The translations under genes and the position numbers were made by a program. Source: Candidatus Zixiibacteriota bacterium (GTDB taxonomy: Bacteria > Zixibacteria > MSB-5A5 > GN15 > FEB-12). Taken from it: DNA of 64,000 nt. The stretch is from contig JAJRQO010000018.1 of assembly GCA_024280215.1 (NCBI GenBank), positions 20,826 through 84,825 of the forward strand, given 5' to 3'. The notes under the pieces are model-generated. The model was given only the letters and a program-made list of their open reading frames with translations. It ran no database searches and was not told the DNA's origin. Positions 16,700 to 26,096 of this stretch are shown here, in pieces (position 1 is the stretch's first letter; each line of letters starts with the position of its first letter).

Positions 16700-19420
16700 A
16701 TGCATTCACAATTTTTGAAAACATTTTTTATTATATTTTGTTTTTTGATAATGACTGTACATGCGGTAGAAATTAAGCCTATACAGACGGTAAATTTATC
16801 TCCAAGAGTTCTTCCTCAAAAACCAAGTACGTCAATTATCAGTTCAGAGGCACAAATTTCAAGAGTTATTATAAAATTTAAAGACTCATATAAAGTCCGT
16901 CTTCGCCAAGATAAAATTACCTCTCTCAAAGGGCTCTCTGTTCATAAAGCTGATTCCTATTTGAAACCATATATAGACAATCAAATGAGACGACTTTTTG
17001 AATCCAAATCCGAACAAAAACTTTCAAGAGAGAAAGAAATCTATCAATATCGTTCTCAAACAGAACTGGCTGACTTAAATTCATACTATACAATTGAGAC
17101 TCAATCAATACTTGAGGCAACCCAGATTGTAGAGCGACTCAATAGTTTAGCTTCGGTTGAGCTTGCTTATGTCGAACCAGCACCTTTGCTTGCGGGAGAT
17201 ATTGCCCCAACAACTCCTGATTACCAAGCCTCACAATTATATCTAAACTCTGCCCCAGATGGTGTTGATGCTATATACGCTCATACTATTTTAGGTGGTG
17301 ATGGAACAGGAATAACAATAGTAGATATCGAGGGTAACTGGCAAACGACCCACGAAGATTTGGATAAAGCGGCAACTGGTTTTTTAGTGGGTGATGTTAT
17401 CAACGACCAATCATGGCTCGACCATGGTACTGCGGTAATTGGAGTTCTAATTGGAACCGACAATAGCTATGGCATAACAGGGATTTCCCCTGGAGTTGAT
17501 TTGGGAATGGTCTCGATTGGTTCTTTATCTCCAGCTGAAGCAATATACAATGCTATTGATTCATTAGATGCTGGTGATATTATTTTAATCGAACTACAAG
17601 CTCCAGGACCTCTTCATAATTTTGCTGTTCGCCAAGACCAAGAAGGATATGTCTGTATGGAATATTGGCAGGCAAATTATGACGCTATAAAATATGCATG
17701 GGCAAAAGGAATTATTGTTGTTGAAGCTGCGGGTAATGGTGGACAGAATTTTGACGACCCTCTTTATGGCTCACTCTTTGACACTAATTATAGAAACTCT
17801 CACGCACTTATTGTTGGAGCAGGTTTCCCAGCATCGTCACCATCTGATTTAGAAAGAGAATCGTATTCAAATTATGGAGAACGTGTAAATCTGCAAGGTT
17901 ATGGCTCTGAAGTATACACAACTGGTTACGGAGATTTATTCGATGGCAACGGTGACCTTGACCAGTATTATACTACAAATTTTGGTGGCACATCATCGGC
18001 AGCACCAATTATAGCTGGTGCCGTAGCATCGCTTCAAGGATATTTGAAAGCAAATTTCGGATCGGCTCTTAGCTCAGACTATATACGTGACATTCTATAT
18101 CAAACCGGAACAGCTCAACTTGGTAATAGCTCTGAACATATTGGACCAAGACCAAATTTAGATTCAGCTTTTAATTCTGTTGCTGGGTTACCAACATTAA
18201 CTGCCTCTCTTTCCTATATCGACACAACAATAGAAGCAGGGAATACATTTAATTTGGATGTCTGGCTATACAATCCATCATTAACAGAAAATATTGATTT
18301 CTATATTTATGACCGAGATTCTTCTGCTCGTGTTGCTGTTGCAAATTGGCTGGAAGTTTCAACTCAGACAGGTATTGTCTATCCAAATGATTCAACCCTT
18401 CTCGGAGTTATAATCGATGCCACCTCATTGACCGAACGCTCAGTCAAATACCAAGGACTTTTGGAAATAGTTTGGGGACATGGTGCCGCATCGCTTGATT
18501 CCTTTTTGTTGATTCCTGTCTACCTTGAAGTACCGTGTACCGATTCATCATTTACGACGATTTCATCCGATGATTTATTTGGTCCTGCTTTTAACTGGAT
18601 ATCAGCAAAAGATTCTGGGATAAAAATTGACAACGCTTCATACTACAACCCAGGTCAAGCAGATATATTTGATGATGGCTCATCGGGACCATTTGCTGTT
18701 GGATTTAATTTCCCATTTTATAAAAATTACTACGACTCTTTTTATGTAGGAATCAATGGTGCCTTATCATTTACCGATCCAAATGTCAATATTTCGGGAA
18801 AATTCACTACCCTTGAAATGCCAGGACTACCATTCAGTAGTTTTCTGACTCCATTTTGGAACGACTTATATCTTGATACTGACGTTGTACCTGAAGCTGG
18901 AATATATATATATAAGAATCCGAGTCTTGATACGACTGTTATCGAGTGGTATCGAATAGTTGGTTTTGATGCGGGCGTAGATAGTTTACTTAATTTTGAA
19001 ATTGTATTGACATCTGATGGTAATATTAGATATCAGTACAAATCTGTCGGTTCTTTTGGACTTGAAAATTCCGCCTTAGTCGGTATTGCTGAAATAGATT
19101 GTAATTCTTTTAGCCACGTAAATGCATCTGACTCTTTACTATTGATTCCTCATGATTTAGAAGCAATTCTTTTCAAGAATCATCTCTACTTCGGTCAGAC
19201 TGGTGATATTAATGGTGCTGGTGATGGAGTTGATATTGCTGATTTAGTTTGGTTGGTTGATTATATGTTTGGAGGTGGAGCTTCTCCTCTGCCATACGAC
19301 GCTGGTGATGTCGACTGTACAGGTGAAATTGATATCGCTGATTTAGTGTATTTAGTCAGTTATATGTTTTCAGGTGGTACAGAACCATGTGAAAAATGGC
19401 TTCATGATGGAAACAACTAA
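16700..19420 (+). CDS. Secreted subtilisin-like (S8) protease with dockerin-like C-terminus
   Basis: The ATG at 16700 follows a GGAGA and gives a signal peptide (HSQFLKTFFIIFCFLIMTVHA); 906 residues. An N-terminal prodomain-like region (about 55-160) precedes the S8 catalytic domain: Asp209 (ITIVDIEG), His242 (WLDHGTAV), Asn in EAAGNGG and Ser432 (GGTSSAAP). The Asp motif DIE differs from the usual DTG. Beta-rich linker domains follow, and the last 65 residues contain two dockerin-like repeats (DINGAGDGVDIADLVWLV and DVDCTGEIDIADLVYLV) with calcium-loop aspartates. In several uncultured phyla this C-terminus is common on exported proteins, perhaps as an anchoring or secretion module. The gene is monocistronic, convergent with nuoN. 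Confidence 0.88.
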   Translation: MHSQFLKTFFIIFCFLIMTVHAVEIKPIQTVNLSPRVLPQKPSTSIISSEAQISRVIIKFKDSYKVRLRQDKITSLKGLSVHKADSYLKPYIDNQMRRLFESKSEQKLSREKEIYQYRSQTELADLNSYYTIETQSILEATQIVERLNSLASVELAYVEPAPLLAGDIAPTTPDYQASQLYLNSAPDGVDAIYAHTILGGDGTGITIVDIEGNWQTTHEDLDKAATGFLVGDVINDQSWLDHGTAVIGVLIGTDNSYGITGISPGVDLGMVSIGSLSPAEAIYNAIDSLDAGDIILIELQAPGPLHNFAVRQDQEGYVCMEYWQANYDAIKYAWAKGIIVVEAAGNGGQNFDDPLYGSLFDTNYRNSHALIVGAGFPASSPSDLERESYSNYGERVNLQGYGSEVYTTGYGDLFDGNGDLDQYYTTNFGGTSSAAPIIAGAVASLQGYLKANFGSALSSDYIRDILYQTGTAQLGNSSEHIGPRPNLDSAFNSVAGLPTLTASLSYIDTTIEAGNTFNLDVWLYNPSLTENIDFYIYDRDSSARVAVANWLEVSTQTGIVYPNDSTLLGVIIDATSLTERSVKYQGLLEIVWGHGAASLDSFLLIPVYLEVPCTDSSFTTISSDDLFGPAFNWISAKDSGIKIDNASYYNPGQADIFDDGSSGPFAVGFNFPFYKNYYDSFYVGINGALSFTDPNVNISGKFTTLEMPGLPFSSFLTPFWNDLYLDTDVVPEAGIYIYKNPSLDTTVIEWYRIVGFDAGVDSLLNFEIVLTSDGNIRYQYKSVGSFGLENSALVGIAEIDCNSFSHVNASDSLLLIPHDLEAILFKNHLYFGQTGDINGAGDGVDIADLVWLVDYMFGGGASPLPYDAGDVDCTGEIDIADLVYLVSYMFSGGTEPCEKWLHDGNN

Positions 19421-19445
19421 GTTTACTCTCTACTAATTATTCACT

Positions 19446-20894
19446 CTATAAAAACGCAAAAATAGCAGTCTTTGAAATATCAATAATTGTTTGAGGGAAA
19501 AGTCCTATACCCAAAGTTCCTAAAGCACAAATCAGGAATGCAATCATCATTGATGGTGCGATTGACAGTTTTTCAAATTCCGCATCGCTATTATCAAAAT
19601 AAGTTGCTTTGAGAATTTTGAAATAGTAATAGACAGACAAAAATGAGTTCAGAACTCCAATGACGGTCAACCAGATAAAGCCGTGTTTGATTGCTTCGGA
19701 GAAGATATAAAACTTACCAATAAATCCAACTGTTGGCGGAAACCCAGCCAAGGCAAAAACAAACAGAGCAAAAACCGCCGCAATATACGGATGGGCTTTT
19801 GCCATACCATTAAGTGACGAAAGTTCTGGTTTTGTTTTTGAACGGGTCTCAAGAAGAGTTACAATCGCAAAGCCACCAACGTTAAACAATGTATATGCTA
19901 TAAGATAAAAGATTGCTGAGGACATCGCATTAGCCCCACCGACGGTAAGTGCTACAAAGATATACCCAGCGTGAGCAATTGATGAATATGCGAGGAGTCG
20001 TTTTATATTGGTCTGTTTTAAGGCAAGAATATTTCCGACAATCATGGTTAAGACCGCAATAACCCAAAATAGATTTGTCAGCAGTTCGACTTCATTAAAT
20101 CCATAACTAAAGATTCTTAGTAGTGCGGCAAATCCAGCGGCTTTTGGACCTACTGAGAAAAATGCTGTGACAGGTGTTGGAGCTCCCTGATAGACATCTG
20201 GAACCCAACTATGAAATGGTGCTGCACCAACTTTAAAAGCAAAACCAATCAGGATAAAACCAATTCCCGACAAGAGTAAAGTTTTGGATTGCGAAAGATT
20301 GAATGAAAAATCAGCAACAATACGTCTGAGGTCAGTAGTTTCTGAAGCTCCGAAGATAAAAGCAATTCCCATTAGAAGAAACGCTGAAGCAAAAGCACCC
20401 ATAATAAAATATTTGATACCTGCTTCATTTGATTCAAGAGAACGACGGGCGAAACCTGCTAAGACATATAGCGGTATTGACATTATTTCAAGCCCTAAAA
20501 ATATAACAACTAAGTCAGTTGTATTTGCCATGACCATCATTCCCATTGTTGAGAACAAGAGTAAAGCATAATATTCTGGTTTGTTTATATTTTTAACTTC
20601 CAAATATTTTTGTGCGAGTAAGACAGCTAATATAGCGATGACAGAAAACAAGAGCTTAAACGATACACCAAAATTATCACATGTCACCATTCCGTAAAAG
20701 CCAGAGACTTGATGATGCCATTGCGTAGAGATAAAATAAATCGAAACAGCTATACCAAAAAGTGCAATTCCAGGAGCAAACTGTGCCGATTTCTTCATAA
20801 ATGCAGTCGATAAAATAACAAATGCTGCTACGAGAAGTGCTATCTCAGGAGCTATAAGTGAAAAATCAATTTGTGCTGATGTAAAGTCTATCAT
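19446..20894 (-). CDS. nuoN: NADH-quinone oxidoreductase subunit N
   Basis: The last gene of the complex I operon. The ATG at 20894 follows AGGA; an upstream GTG at 20918 is less likely. The product (about 482 residues) is a polytopic antiporter-like subunit with about 14 hydrophobic helices, LLLFSTMGMMVMA, GAAPFHSWVPDVYQGAPTPVTAFFSVGPKAAGFA and the lysine/histidine-containing SSIAHAGYIF segment of NuoN. It contributes to proton pumping in the membrane arm. It is separated from nuoM by a glutaredoxin gene, an unusual insertion. Confidence 0.95.
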   Translation of the reverse strand: MIDFTSAQIDFSLIAPEIALLVAAFVILSTAFMKKSAQFAPGIALFGIAVSIYFISTQWHHQVSGFYGMVTCDNFGVSFKLLFSVIAILAVLLAQKYLEVKNINKPEYYALLLFSTMGMMVMANTTDLVVIFLGLEIMSIPLYVLAGFARRSLESNEAGIKYFIMGAFASAFLLMGIAFIFGASETTDLRRIVADFSFNLSQSKTLLLSGIGFILIGFAFKVGAAPFHSWVPDVYQGAPTPVTAFFSVGPKAAGFAALLRIFSYGFNEVELLTNLFWVIAVLTMIVGNILALKQTNIKRLLAYSSIAHAGYIFVALTVGGANAMSSAIFYLIAYTLFNVGGFAIVTLLETRSKTKPELSSLNGMAKAHPYIAAVFALFVFALAGFPPTVGFIGKFYIFSEAIKHGFIWLTVIGVLNSFLSVYYYFKILKATYFDNSDAEFEKLSIAPSMMIAFLICALGTLGIGLFPQTIIDISKTAIFAFL

Positions 20895-20939
20895 ATAAAA
20901 TCCTATAATAACGAACACGTCGTTAATATGTTAAAATCC

Positions 20940-21152
20940 TCATCCACCACCAAAGCCGAGTTTGACCTCGCCATTATCAATAATAAGTGGAACGATTGAT
21001 TGTCCATTGGATAGTTCTAAAACTTTTTCTTTGGCACCCTCAGTTTTAAAAACATCAATTTCGGTGAATGTAATACCATTGTCGGTATAATGTTTTTTTG
21101 CTGCGGCACAGTACGGGCAGCCATCTTTTGTGTAAATTGTTACTTCGCTCAT
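20940..21152 (-). CDS. Short glutaredoxin-like protein inside the nuo operon
   Basis: A 70-residue protein with a thioredoxin-fold core: KDGCPYCAAAKKHY near the N-terminus (CPYC redox pair at 12-15), a VPLII cis-proline segment and a glycine-rich C-terminus GFGGG. The tail resembles short glutaredoxin-like proteins that also occur as selenoproteins, but here the first catalytic residue is Cys (TGC-type codon, no in-frame TGA). The start overlaps the nuoM stop as ATGA, so translation is coupled. It may reduce disulfides or handle Fe-S clusters for complex I, which is inference from location only. Confidence 0.85.
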   Translation of the reverse strand: MSEVTIYTKDGCPYCAAAKKHYTDNGITFTEIDVFKTEGAKEKVLELSNGQSIVPLIIDNGEVKLGFGGG

Positions 21153-22738
21153 TTGGAGTTTGACTCCTCATCCAGTTGTAACGTTAGATTTACTTGCCCA
21201 GTATTCTCATCATATTTTCTAATCTGATATTCTTCATCTAAATAAACAGTCTTCGCTTTATTGACCTGTTGTAAAACATTTTTCACAGCTGGTTCTATCC
21301 GATCAAATAGTGGCGTTGGATAAATACCTAATAAGAAAATTAATATTACAAGAGGAAGTAATATCAGTTTTTCACGCATATTTAAATCGAGAAGTTTTTT
21401 ATTCTCTTCTTTTGTCACATCACCATAGAAAACTCTCTGGAACATCCATAACATATAACAAGCCGAAAGAATAACACCAGTTGCTGCGAGAGCTGCAAAG
21501 ACATAATTTGTTTTAAACATTCCTAAGAGGATTAAAAATTCACCAACAAATCCGTTCGTCAATGGTAAACCAATTGATGCCAGAGTAACTATCATAAAGA
21601 CAACGGTGAACAAAGGCATGACCTTGGCAATTCCACCGAAATCTTCAATCATTCTGGTATGGCGACGTTCATAAATCATTCCAACTAAGAGGAACAAAGC
21701 ACCAGTTACGATACCATGATTAATCATCTGCATCACAGCACCTTCAAGTCCCTGCATATTTAAGGCAAAGAGACCGAGCATGACAAACCCCATATGAGAA
21801 ACCGATGAATAAGCAACCAGCGATTTAATATCTTTTTGAACCATCGCAACTAAGGCACCATAGATAATTGCTATCACAGCAAGTGTACTGATATAAGGCA
21901 TATAAGCAATCGTTGCTTCTGGAAACATTGGGAGACAGATTCTGATAAAACCATAGGTACCCATCTTGAGTAGCACACCAGCCAAAATTACAGAACCAGC
22001 AGTAGGTGCTTGAACATGAGCATCGGGTAACCATGTATGGAATGGGAACAGTGGAACTTTTATAGCAAAGGCTAAAGCAAAGGCACCAAACAAGTATAAT
22101 TGTTGAGTATAGCCTAATGCTAACGTTGATGTTAATTTTAATATATCAAATGAAAATTCACCTGTCATTGCTTGGTATTCAAAAAGTACGTAAATAATAC
22201 CAACCAGCATCAATAATGATCCAAACATAGTGAAGAGAACAAATTTGATAGCCGCATACATTTTGCGAGGTCCACCCCAGACACCGATTATAAAGTACAT
22301 CGGAATCAACATCACTTCCCAGAAGATATAGAACAAGAAAAGATCCAAAGCACAGAAGACACCAATCATGCCGACTTCTAAAAGAAGCATCGAGATAAAG
22401 TAGCCTTTGATTCCAGTTGTAATTGAATTCCATGATGCCAAAATTGAAAGTGTTGTCAGTAGAGTTGTCAGGACTATCAGCAGAAGTGATATACCGTCAA
22501 TACCAAAATGATAATTGATTCCAAATGATGAAATCCACGGGATGTTTACTTCAAACTGCATACCACTGGCATTAGGGTCAAACATATAGTAAAGAGCAAA
22601 TGATAAAATCATTGTCACAACAGAGATGATAAGAGCAAGACCTTTGATAGTATCTGTTTTTTCTTTTGGAACAAACAGAAGCAATAGGATTCCAATAAGC
22701 GGGAAAAATGTCGTTAGGGTAAGAATTGAACTATCCAT
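21149..22738 (-). CDS. nuoM: NADH-quinone oxidoreductase subunit M
   Basis: A 529-residue antiporter-like membrane subunit. It shows FGINYHFGIDGISLLLIVLTTLLT, the FYIFWEVMLIPMYFIIGVWGG helix with the conserved Glu, and KVPLFPFHTWLPDAHVQAPTAGSVILAGVLLKMGTYG, all diagnostic of NuoM. About 14 membrane helices are expected. It has a longer hydrophilic C-terminal tail of some 40 residues than I would expect. The start is 4 bases after the nuoL stop and the stop overlaps the glutaredoxin start. Confidence 0.96.
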   Translation of the reverse strand: MDSSILTLTTFFPLIGILLLLFVPKEKTDTIKGLALIISVVTMILSFALYYMFDPNASGMQFEVNIPWISSFGINYHFGIDGISLLLIVLTTLLTTLSILASWNSITTGIKGYFISMLLLEVGMIGVFCALDLFLFYIFWEVMLIPMYFIIGVWGGPRKMYAAIKFVLFTMFGSLLMLVGIIYVLFEYQAMTGEFSFDILKLTSTLALGYTQQLYLFGAFALAFAIKVPLFPFHTWLPDAHVQAPTAGSVILAGVLLKMGTYGFIRICLPMFPEATIAYMPYISTLAVIAIIYGALVAMVQKDIKSLVAYSSVSHMGFVMLGLFALNMQGLEGAVMQMINHGIVTGALFLLVGMIYERRHTRMIEDFGGIAKVMPLFTVVFMIVTLASIGLPLTNGFVGEFLILLGMFKTNYVFAALAATGVILSACYMLWMFQRVFYGDVTKEENKKLLDLNMREKLILLPLVILIFLLGIYPTPLFDRIEPAVKNVLQQVNKAKTVYLDEEYQIRKYDENTGQVNLTLQLDEESNSK

Positions 22739-22741
22739 CTG

Positions 22742-24685
22742 TTAACCAATCACCATATAAGCTATTATAACTATCACACCAGATAGAAAAACTGTCGCAT
22801 AAGTACGAACTCTGCCAGTTTGACTTTTTCGGGCGAATTCAGAGAAGTCGGCATACCATGATGCAGACCCATTTACAAATCCATCTATAATGACAACATC
22901 AAAAACTTTCCATAGGAACAATGAGAAATATACAACAGGGCGAATAATAACAGCACCGTACACTTCATCAACATAATATTTATTGAGCAGTAAACTTTTA
23001 AGTCCAGACATTTTTTCAGCAAGTGACGTAGAAATTTCTGTTTTCTTTTTGTAGAGCAAGTACGCCATAAAGATAGAGAACAGAACTAATGCAACCGAAC
23101 TCGCCATCAATGTCCATTCCATAGCAACATCTCCCCCACCTGATGCGAGAGCATGCGATGCGGATGCGTGCGATGATTTAATAATCACAGGAGCAAGCCA
23201 TTCTTCAAAATGGTTTGTTTCAGCAATAAGATGTGGTAATCCAATCCATCCACCAACAACTGAAAGGACAGCGAGTATCATAAGAGGAACAGTCATTGTT
23301 TTTGGAGATTCGTGCAGATGTGCCTTCGCTTCTTTTGTCATTCTTTCTTTACCAAAAAACGTTAAGAAAATCAGACGGAACATATAAAAAGCAGTTAATG
23401 CTGCTGTCACAACACCAATCACCCAAAAAATCGCAGAGCCATTTGTTTGTGACGAGAATGCTTTCCAGAGAATTTCATCTTTTGAGAAGAATCCAGAAAA
23501 ACCAGGGATCCCAGAGATTGCAAAAGTCGCGATGAACATTGTCATAAATGTGACAGGCATATATTTTTTCAGTCCCCCCATGTAACGCATATCCTGTTCG
23601 TCAGACATACCATGAATAACAGAACCAGCACCTAAGAATAAGAGTGCTTTAAAGAATGCGTGTGTCATCAGATGAAAGACACCAGCAGTATAGGCAGCAA
23701 CACCACATGCTAAGAACATATAGCCAAGCTGAGAAACTGTTGAATAGGCAAGAACACGTTTTATATCATTTTGAGCAAGCCCGATAGTTGCGGCAAAGAA
23801 GGCTGTTGCGGCACCAACACAAGCAACTACAAAGAGTGCATCGGGAGCCATCGAGAAAAGTACATTTGTACGGACAAGCATATAAACACCAGCCGTTACC
23901 ATTGTAGCAGCATGGATTAAAGCAGATACTGGCGTAGGACCTTCCATCGCATCAGGAAGCCAAACATAGAGAGGCACCTGTGCTGATTTACCAGTTGCAC
24001 CAACAAAGAGAAGCAGACAAGCTGCTGTCACCAAAGAACCACCATAGACAAAGACTTCAGGTGCTTTGGCGACAACATCTACAAAGTTTAAAGAGCCAAC
24101 CTGCCAAAATATAATAAACATTCCAAGTAAGAATCCAAAGTCACCAATACGGTTGACGATAAATGCTTTTTTACCAGCATCAGTAGCTGATTTTTTATGG
24201 AACCAAAATCCGATCAAGAGATATGAACAAAGTCCAACCCCTTCCCATCCGACAAACATAAGTAAAAAATTATCAGCGAGAACAAGAGTCAACATCGAGA
24301 ACATAAAGAGATTTAAATATGTAAAGAAGCGACTGAATCCTTTATCGTGGCTCATATATCCGATAGAGTAAACATGAATCAAAAAGCCAACCCCTGTGAC
24401 GACCAAAATCATAATAGCAGATAACGGGTCAAGCATATAGCCAAAACTTACTTCAAAGTTATTTCCTGATTTTATCCAAGTAAAGAGAGTTTGTTCTAAG
24501 ATTCTTGCATCTGGGGAAAGTTTTGTAAGTTCTAAAAATGAGAAAACAGAGATAACAAATGAAGCCAAAACAGAACCACAAGCAACAACCCATGTGACTG
24601 TTTTTGAAAGTTTACCAAGTAGTAGACCATTAATCATAAAACCAATCAATGGTAGTAATGGAATTAAGTATAGGAAATCTGCCAT
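22742..24685 (-). CDS. nuoL: NADH-quinone oxidoreductase subunit L
   Basis: A 647-residue subunit of normal length for NuoL. Recognisable segments are DPLSAIMILVVTGVGFLIHVYSIGYMSHD, MFVGWEGVGLCSYLLIGFW, KSAQVPLYVWLPDAMEGPTPVSALIHAATMVTAGVYML and a long C-terminal extension with a late helix, expected for the lateral HL helix that runs along the antiporter subunits. It forms the distal proton channel. It is 19 bases downstream of nuoK. Confidence 0.97.
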   Translation of the reverse strand: MADFLYLIPLLPLIGFMINGLLLGKLSKTVTWVVACGSVLASFVISVFSFLELTKLSPDARILEQTLFTWIKSGNNFEVSFGYMLDPLSAIMILVVTGVGFLIHVYSIGYMSHDKGFSRFFTYLNLFMFSMLTLVLADNFLLMFVGWEGVGLCSYLLIGFWFHKKSATDAGKKAFIVNRIGDFGFLLGMFIIFWQVGSLNFVDVVAKAPEVFVYGGSLVTAACLLLFVGATGKSAQVPLYVWLPDAMEGPTPVSALIHAATMVTAGVYMLVRTNVLFSMAPDALFVVACVGAATAFFAATIGLAQNDIKRVLAYSTVSQLGYMFLACGVAAYTAGVFHLMTHAFFKALLFLGAGSVIHGMSDEQDMRYMGGLKKYMPVTFMTMFIATFAISGIPGFSGFFSKDEILWKAFSSQTNGSAIFWVIGVVTAALTAFYMFRLIFLTFFGKERMTKEAKAHLHESPKTMTVPLMILAVLSVVGGWIGLPHLIAETNHFEEWLAPVIIKSSHASASHALASGGGDVAMEWTLMASSVALVLFSIFMAYLLYKKKTEISTSLAEKMSGLKSLLLNKYYVDEVYGAVIIRPVVYFSLFLWKVFDVVIIDGFVNGSASWYADFSEFARKSQTGRVRTYATVFLSGVIVIIAYMVIG

Positions 24686-24704
24686 AATATATTAAACCTT
24701 CAAT

Positions 24705-25010
24705 CTACCACTTCAACAAATTAAAGCGATCGATATTAATAGTTTCCCTGTTTCGATAGAGATTTATAACCATGCCCAGACCAACCGCAGCTTCAGCTGC
24801 AGCGACTGTGAGAACTAAAAAGACAAATGCATGTCCATCCATAAAATTTAATTTTAGTGAAAAAGCAATCAAGGCAAGATTTGCCGCATTGAGCATAAGC
24901 TCAACTGACATAAACAACATAATAATATTGCGTGAAGTCAGTACACCAATAGTACCAATAGCAAAAATAACAACTGCAACAATTAGATATGCGGTAATAG
25001 AAAGTTCCAT
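24705..25010 (-). CDS. nuoK: NADH-quinone oxidoreductase subunit K
   Basis: A 101-residue, three-helix subunit (MELSITAYLIVAVVIFAIGTIG; FMSVELMLNAANLALIAFS) with the conserved membrane glutamate in SVELMLNA that takes part in proton translocation, and the AAEAAVGLG segment. An AAGGAGG Shine-Dalgarno lies inside the end of nuoJ, and the nuoJ stop overlaps the nuoK start as TAATG. Confidence 0.97.
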   Translation of the reverse strand: MELSITAYLIVAVVIFAIGTIGVLTSRNIIMLFMSVELMLNAANLALIAFSLKLNFMDGHAFVFLVLTVAAAEAAVGLGMVINLYRNRETINIDRFNLLKW

Positions 25011-25579
25011 TATGATTGAACCTCCTTATTGTCTTCAATCTTATTTTCATCTTCAGAATCATCATCCCGTTTAGACATCACGACCGCACCAACAATAGCT
25101 GCGAGCAGGAGAACCGATGTTAATTCAAATGGGTAAAGATATTTTGTGAATAATAATTTCGACACTTCTTTAACAGAGCCAAATCCGTTTGCTGCTTCCG
25201 CCATCACTCCAACTTCAACAGTTCCTGGCATAAATCCAGTTTTAATAATAAAAACCGTTTCTACAAAAAGTATAAGTCCAAAAATAAATTTTATTGAAAG
25301 TTTGATTGGTGATGATGGTTCGCCTAAATCTTCTGTACCTCGCAAGTTCAATAACATTATGACAAACAAGAAGAGAACCATAATAGCACCCGAGTAGACA
25401 ATAATCAATACTGCTCCAAGGAAAAGAGCTGATAGTTGAATATATAAAACTGCTTGAGCAACTAATGATACAATCATCGACATCACTGCCAATACTGGAT
25501 TTTTCAAAGTAATCATCAAGGTTGCCCCTGACACCGCAAGGAGTGCGGAAACTATAAATATGATAAAATCAAGATTCAT
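25010..25579 (-). CDS. nuoJ: NADH-quinone oxidoreductase subunit J
   Basis: A 189-residue membrane subunit with five predicted helices. ALLFLGAVLIIVYSGAIMVLFLFVIMLLNL-like content (YIQLSALFLGAVLIIVYSG) matches the NuoJ core with its pi-bulge helix. The hydrophilic C-terminus (KRDDDSEDENK) is strongly charged. It lies 3 bases after nuoI and overlaps nuoK by one base. Confidence 0.95.
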   Translation of the reverse strand: MNLDFIIFIVSALLAVSGATLMITLKNPVLAVMSMIVSLVAQAVLYIQLSALFLGAVLIIVYSGAIMVLFLFVIMLLNLRGTEDLGEPSSPIKLSIKFIFGLILFVETVFIIKTGFMPGTVEVGVMAEAANGFGSVKEVSKLLFTKYLYPFELTSVLLLAAIVGAVVMSKRDDDSEDENKIEDNKEVQS

Positions 25580-25582
25580 AAT

Positions 25583-26086
25583 CTATTTATCTACCGTTCC
25601 ATAAACTTTACGAGCTTTTCGTATAAGTTTTTTAAATGGGTTTTCTTTACGTGGATGAGCAACTAACATTTTATCTTTTGTCATGATAAATGAGTTCAAA
25701 TCAGGTGATGAGAATTCATATTCATGTCCAAGGAAAATCGCTTCTTCTGGGCATGCTTCTTCGCAGAATCCACAATAGATACAACGGATTTGATTGATTT
25801 CATAAACTTTTGCGAATCGTTCACCTTTTTCATTTTCTTCAGGTTCCATATAAATACAATCAGAAGGACAAGCAGCGGCACAAAGACCACAGCATACACA
25901 TCGTTCGGTACCATCGTCATAACGTTCTAAATAATGGCGACCTTTATAACGAGGAGCCATCGGTTTTTTCTTTTTAGGATATTCAATGGTAACAGGTTTT
26001 TTAAAGAAATGTCTAAGGGTTACGACAAACCCTTTTGGCATCTTTAAAAATACATTACCTATTGCTCTTACTATTTCGTTCATCAT
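25583..26086 (-). CDS. nuoI: NADH-quinone oxidoreductase subunit I
   Basis: A 167-residue ferredoxin-like subunit. Two 4Fe-4S motifs, CVCCGLCAAACPSDC and CIYCGFCEEACP, supply clusters N6a and N6b, which pass electrons to N2. An N-terminal amphipathic segment precedes RYKGRHYLERYDDG. Two ATGs in tandem (26086 and 26083) are possible; AGGA spacing favours the second. It sits 11 bases after nuoH. Confidence 0.96.
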   Translation of the reverse strand: MMNEIVRAIGNVFLKMPKGFVVTLRHFFKKPVTIEYPKKKKPMAPRYKGRHYLERYDDGTERCVCCGLCAAACPSDCIYMEPEENEKGERFAKVYEINQIRCIYCGFCEEACPEEAIFLGHEYEFSSPDLNSFIMTKDKMLVAHPRKENPFKKLIRKARKVYGTVDK

Positions 26087-26096
26087 CTATCCTAAT

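Noticed and set aside
20976..21152. Selenocysteine in the glutaredoxin
   Set aside because: The first redox codon is an ordinary Cys codon and no in-frame TGA interrupts the gene, although the tail resembles relatives that have selenocysteine.
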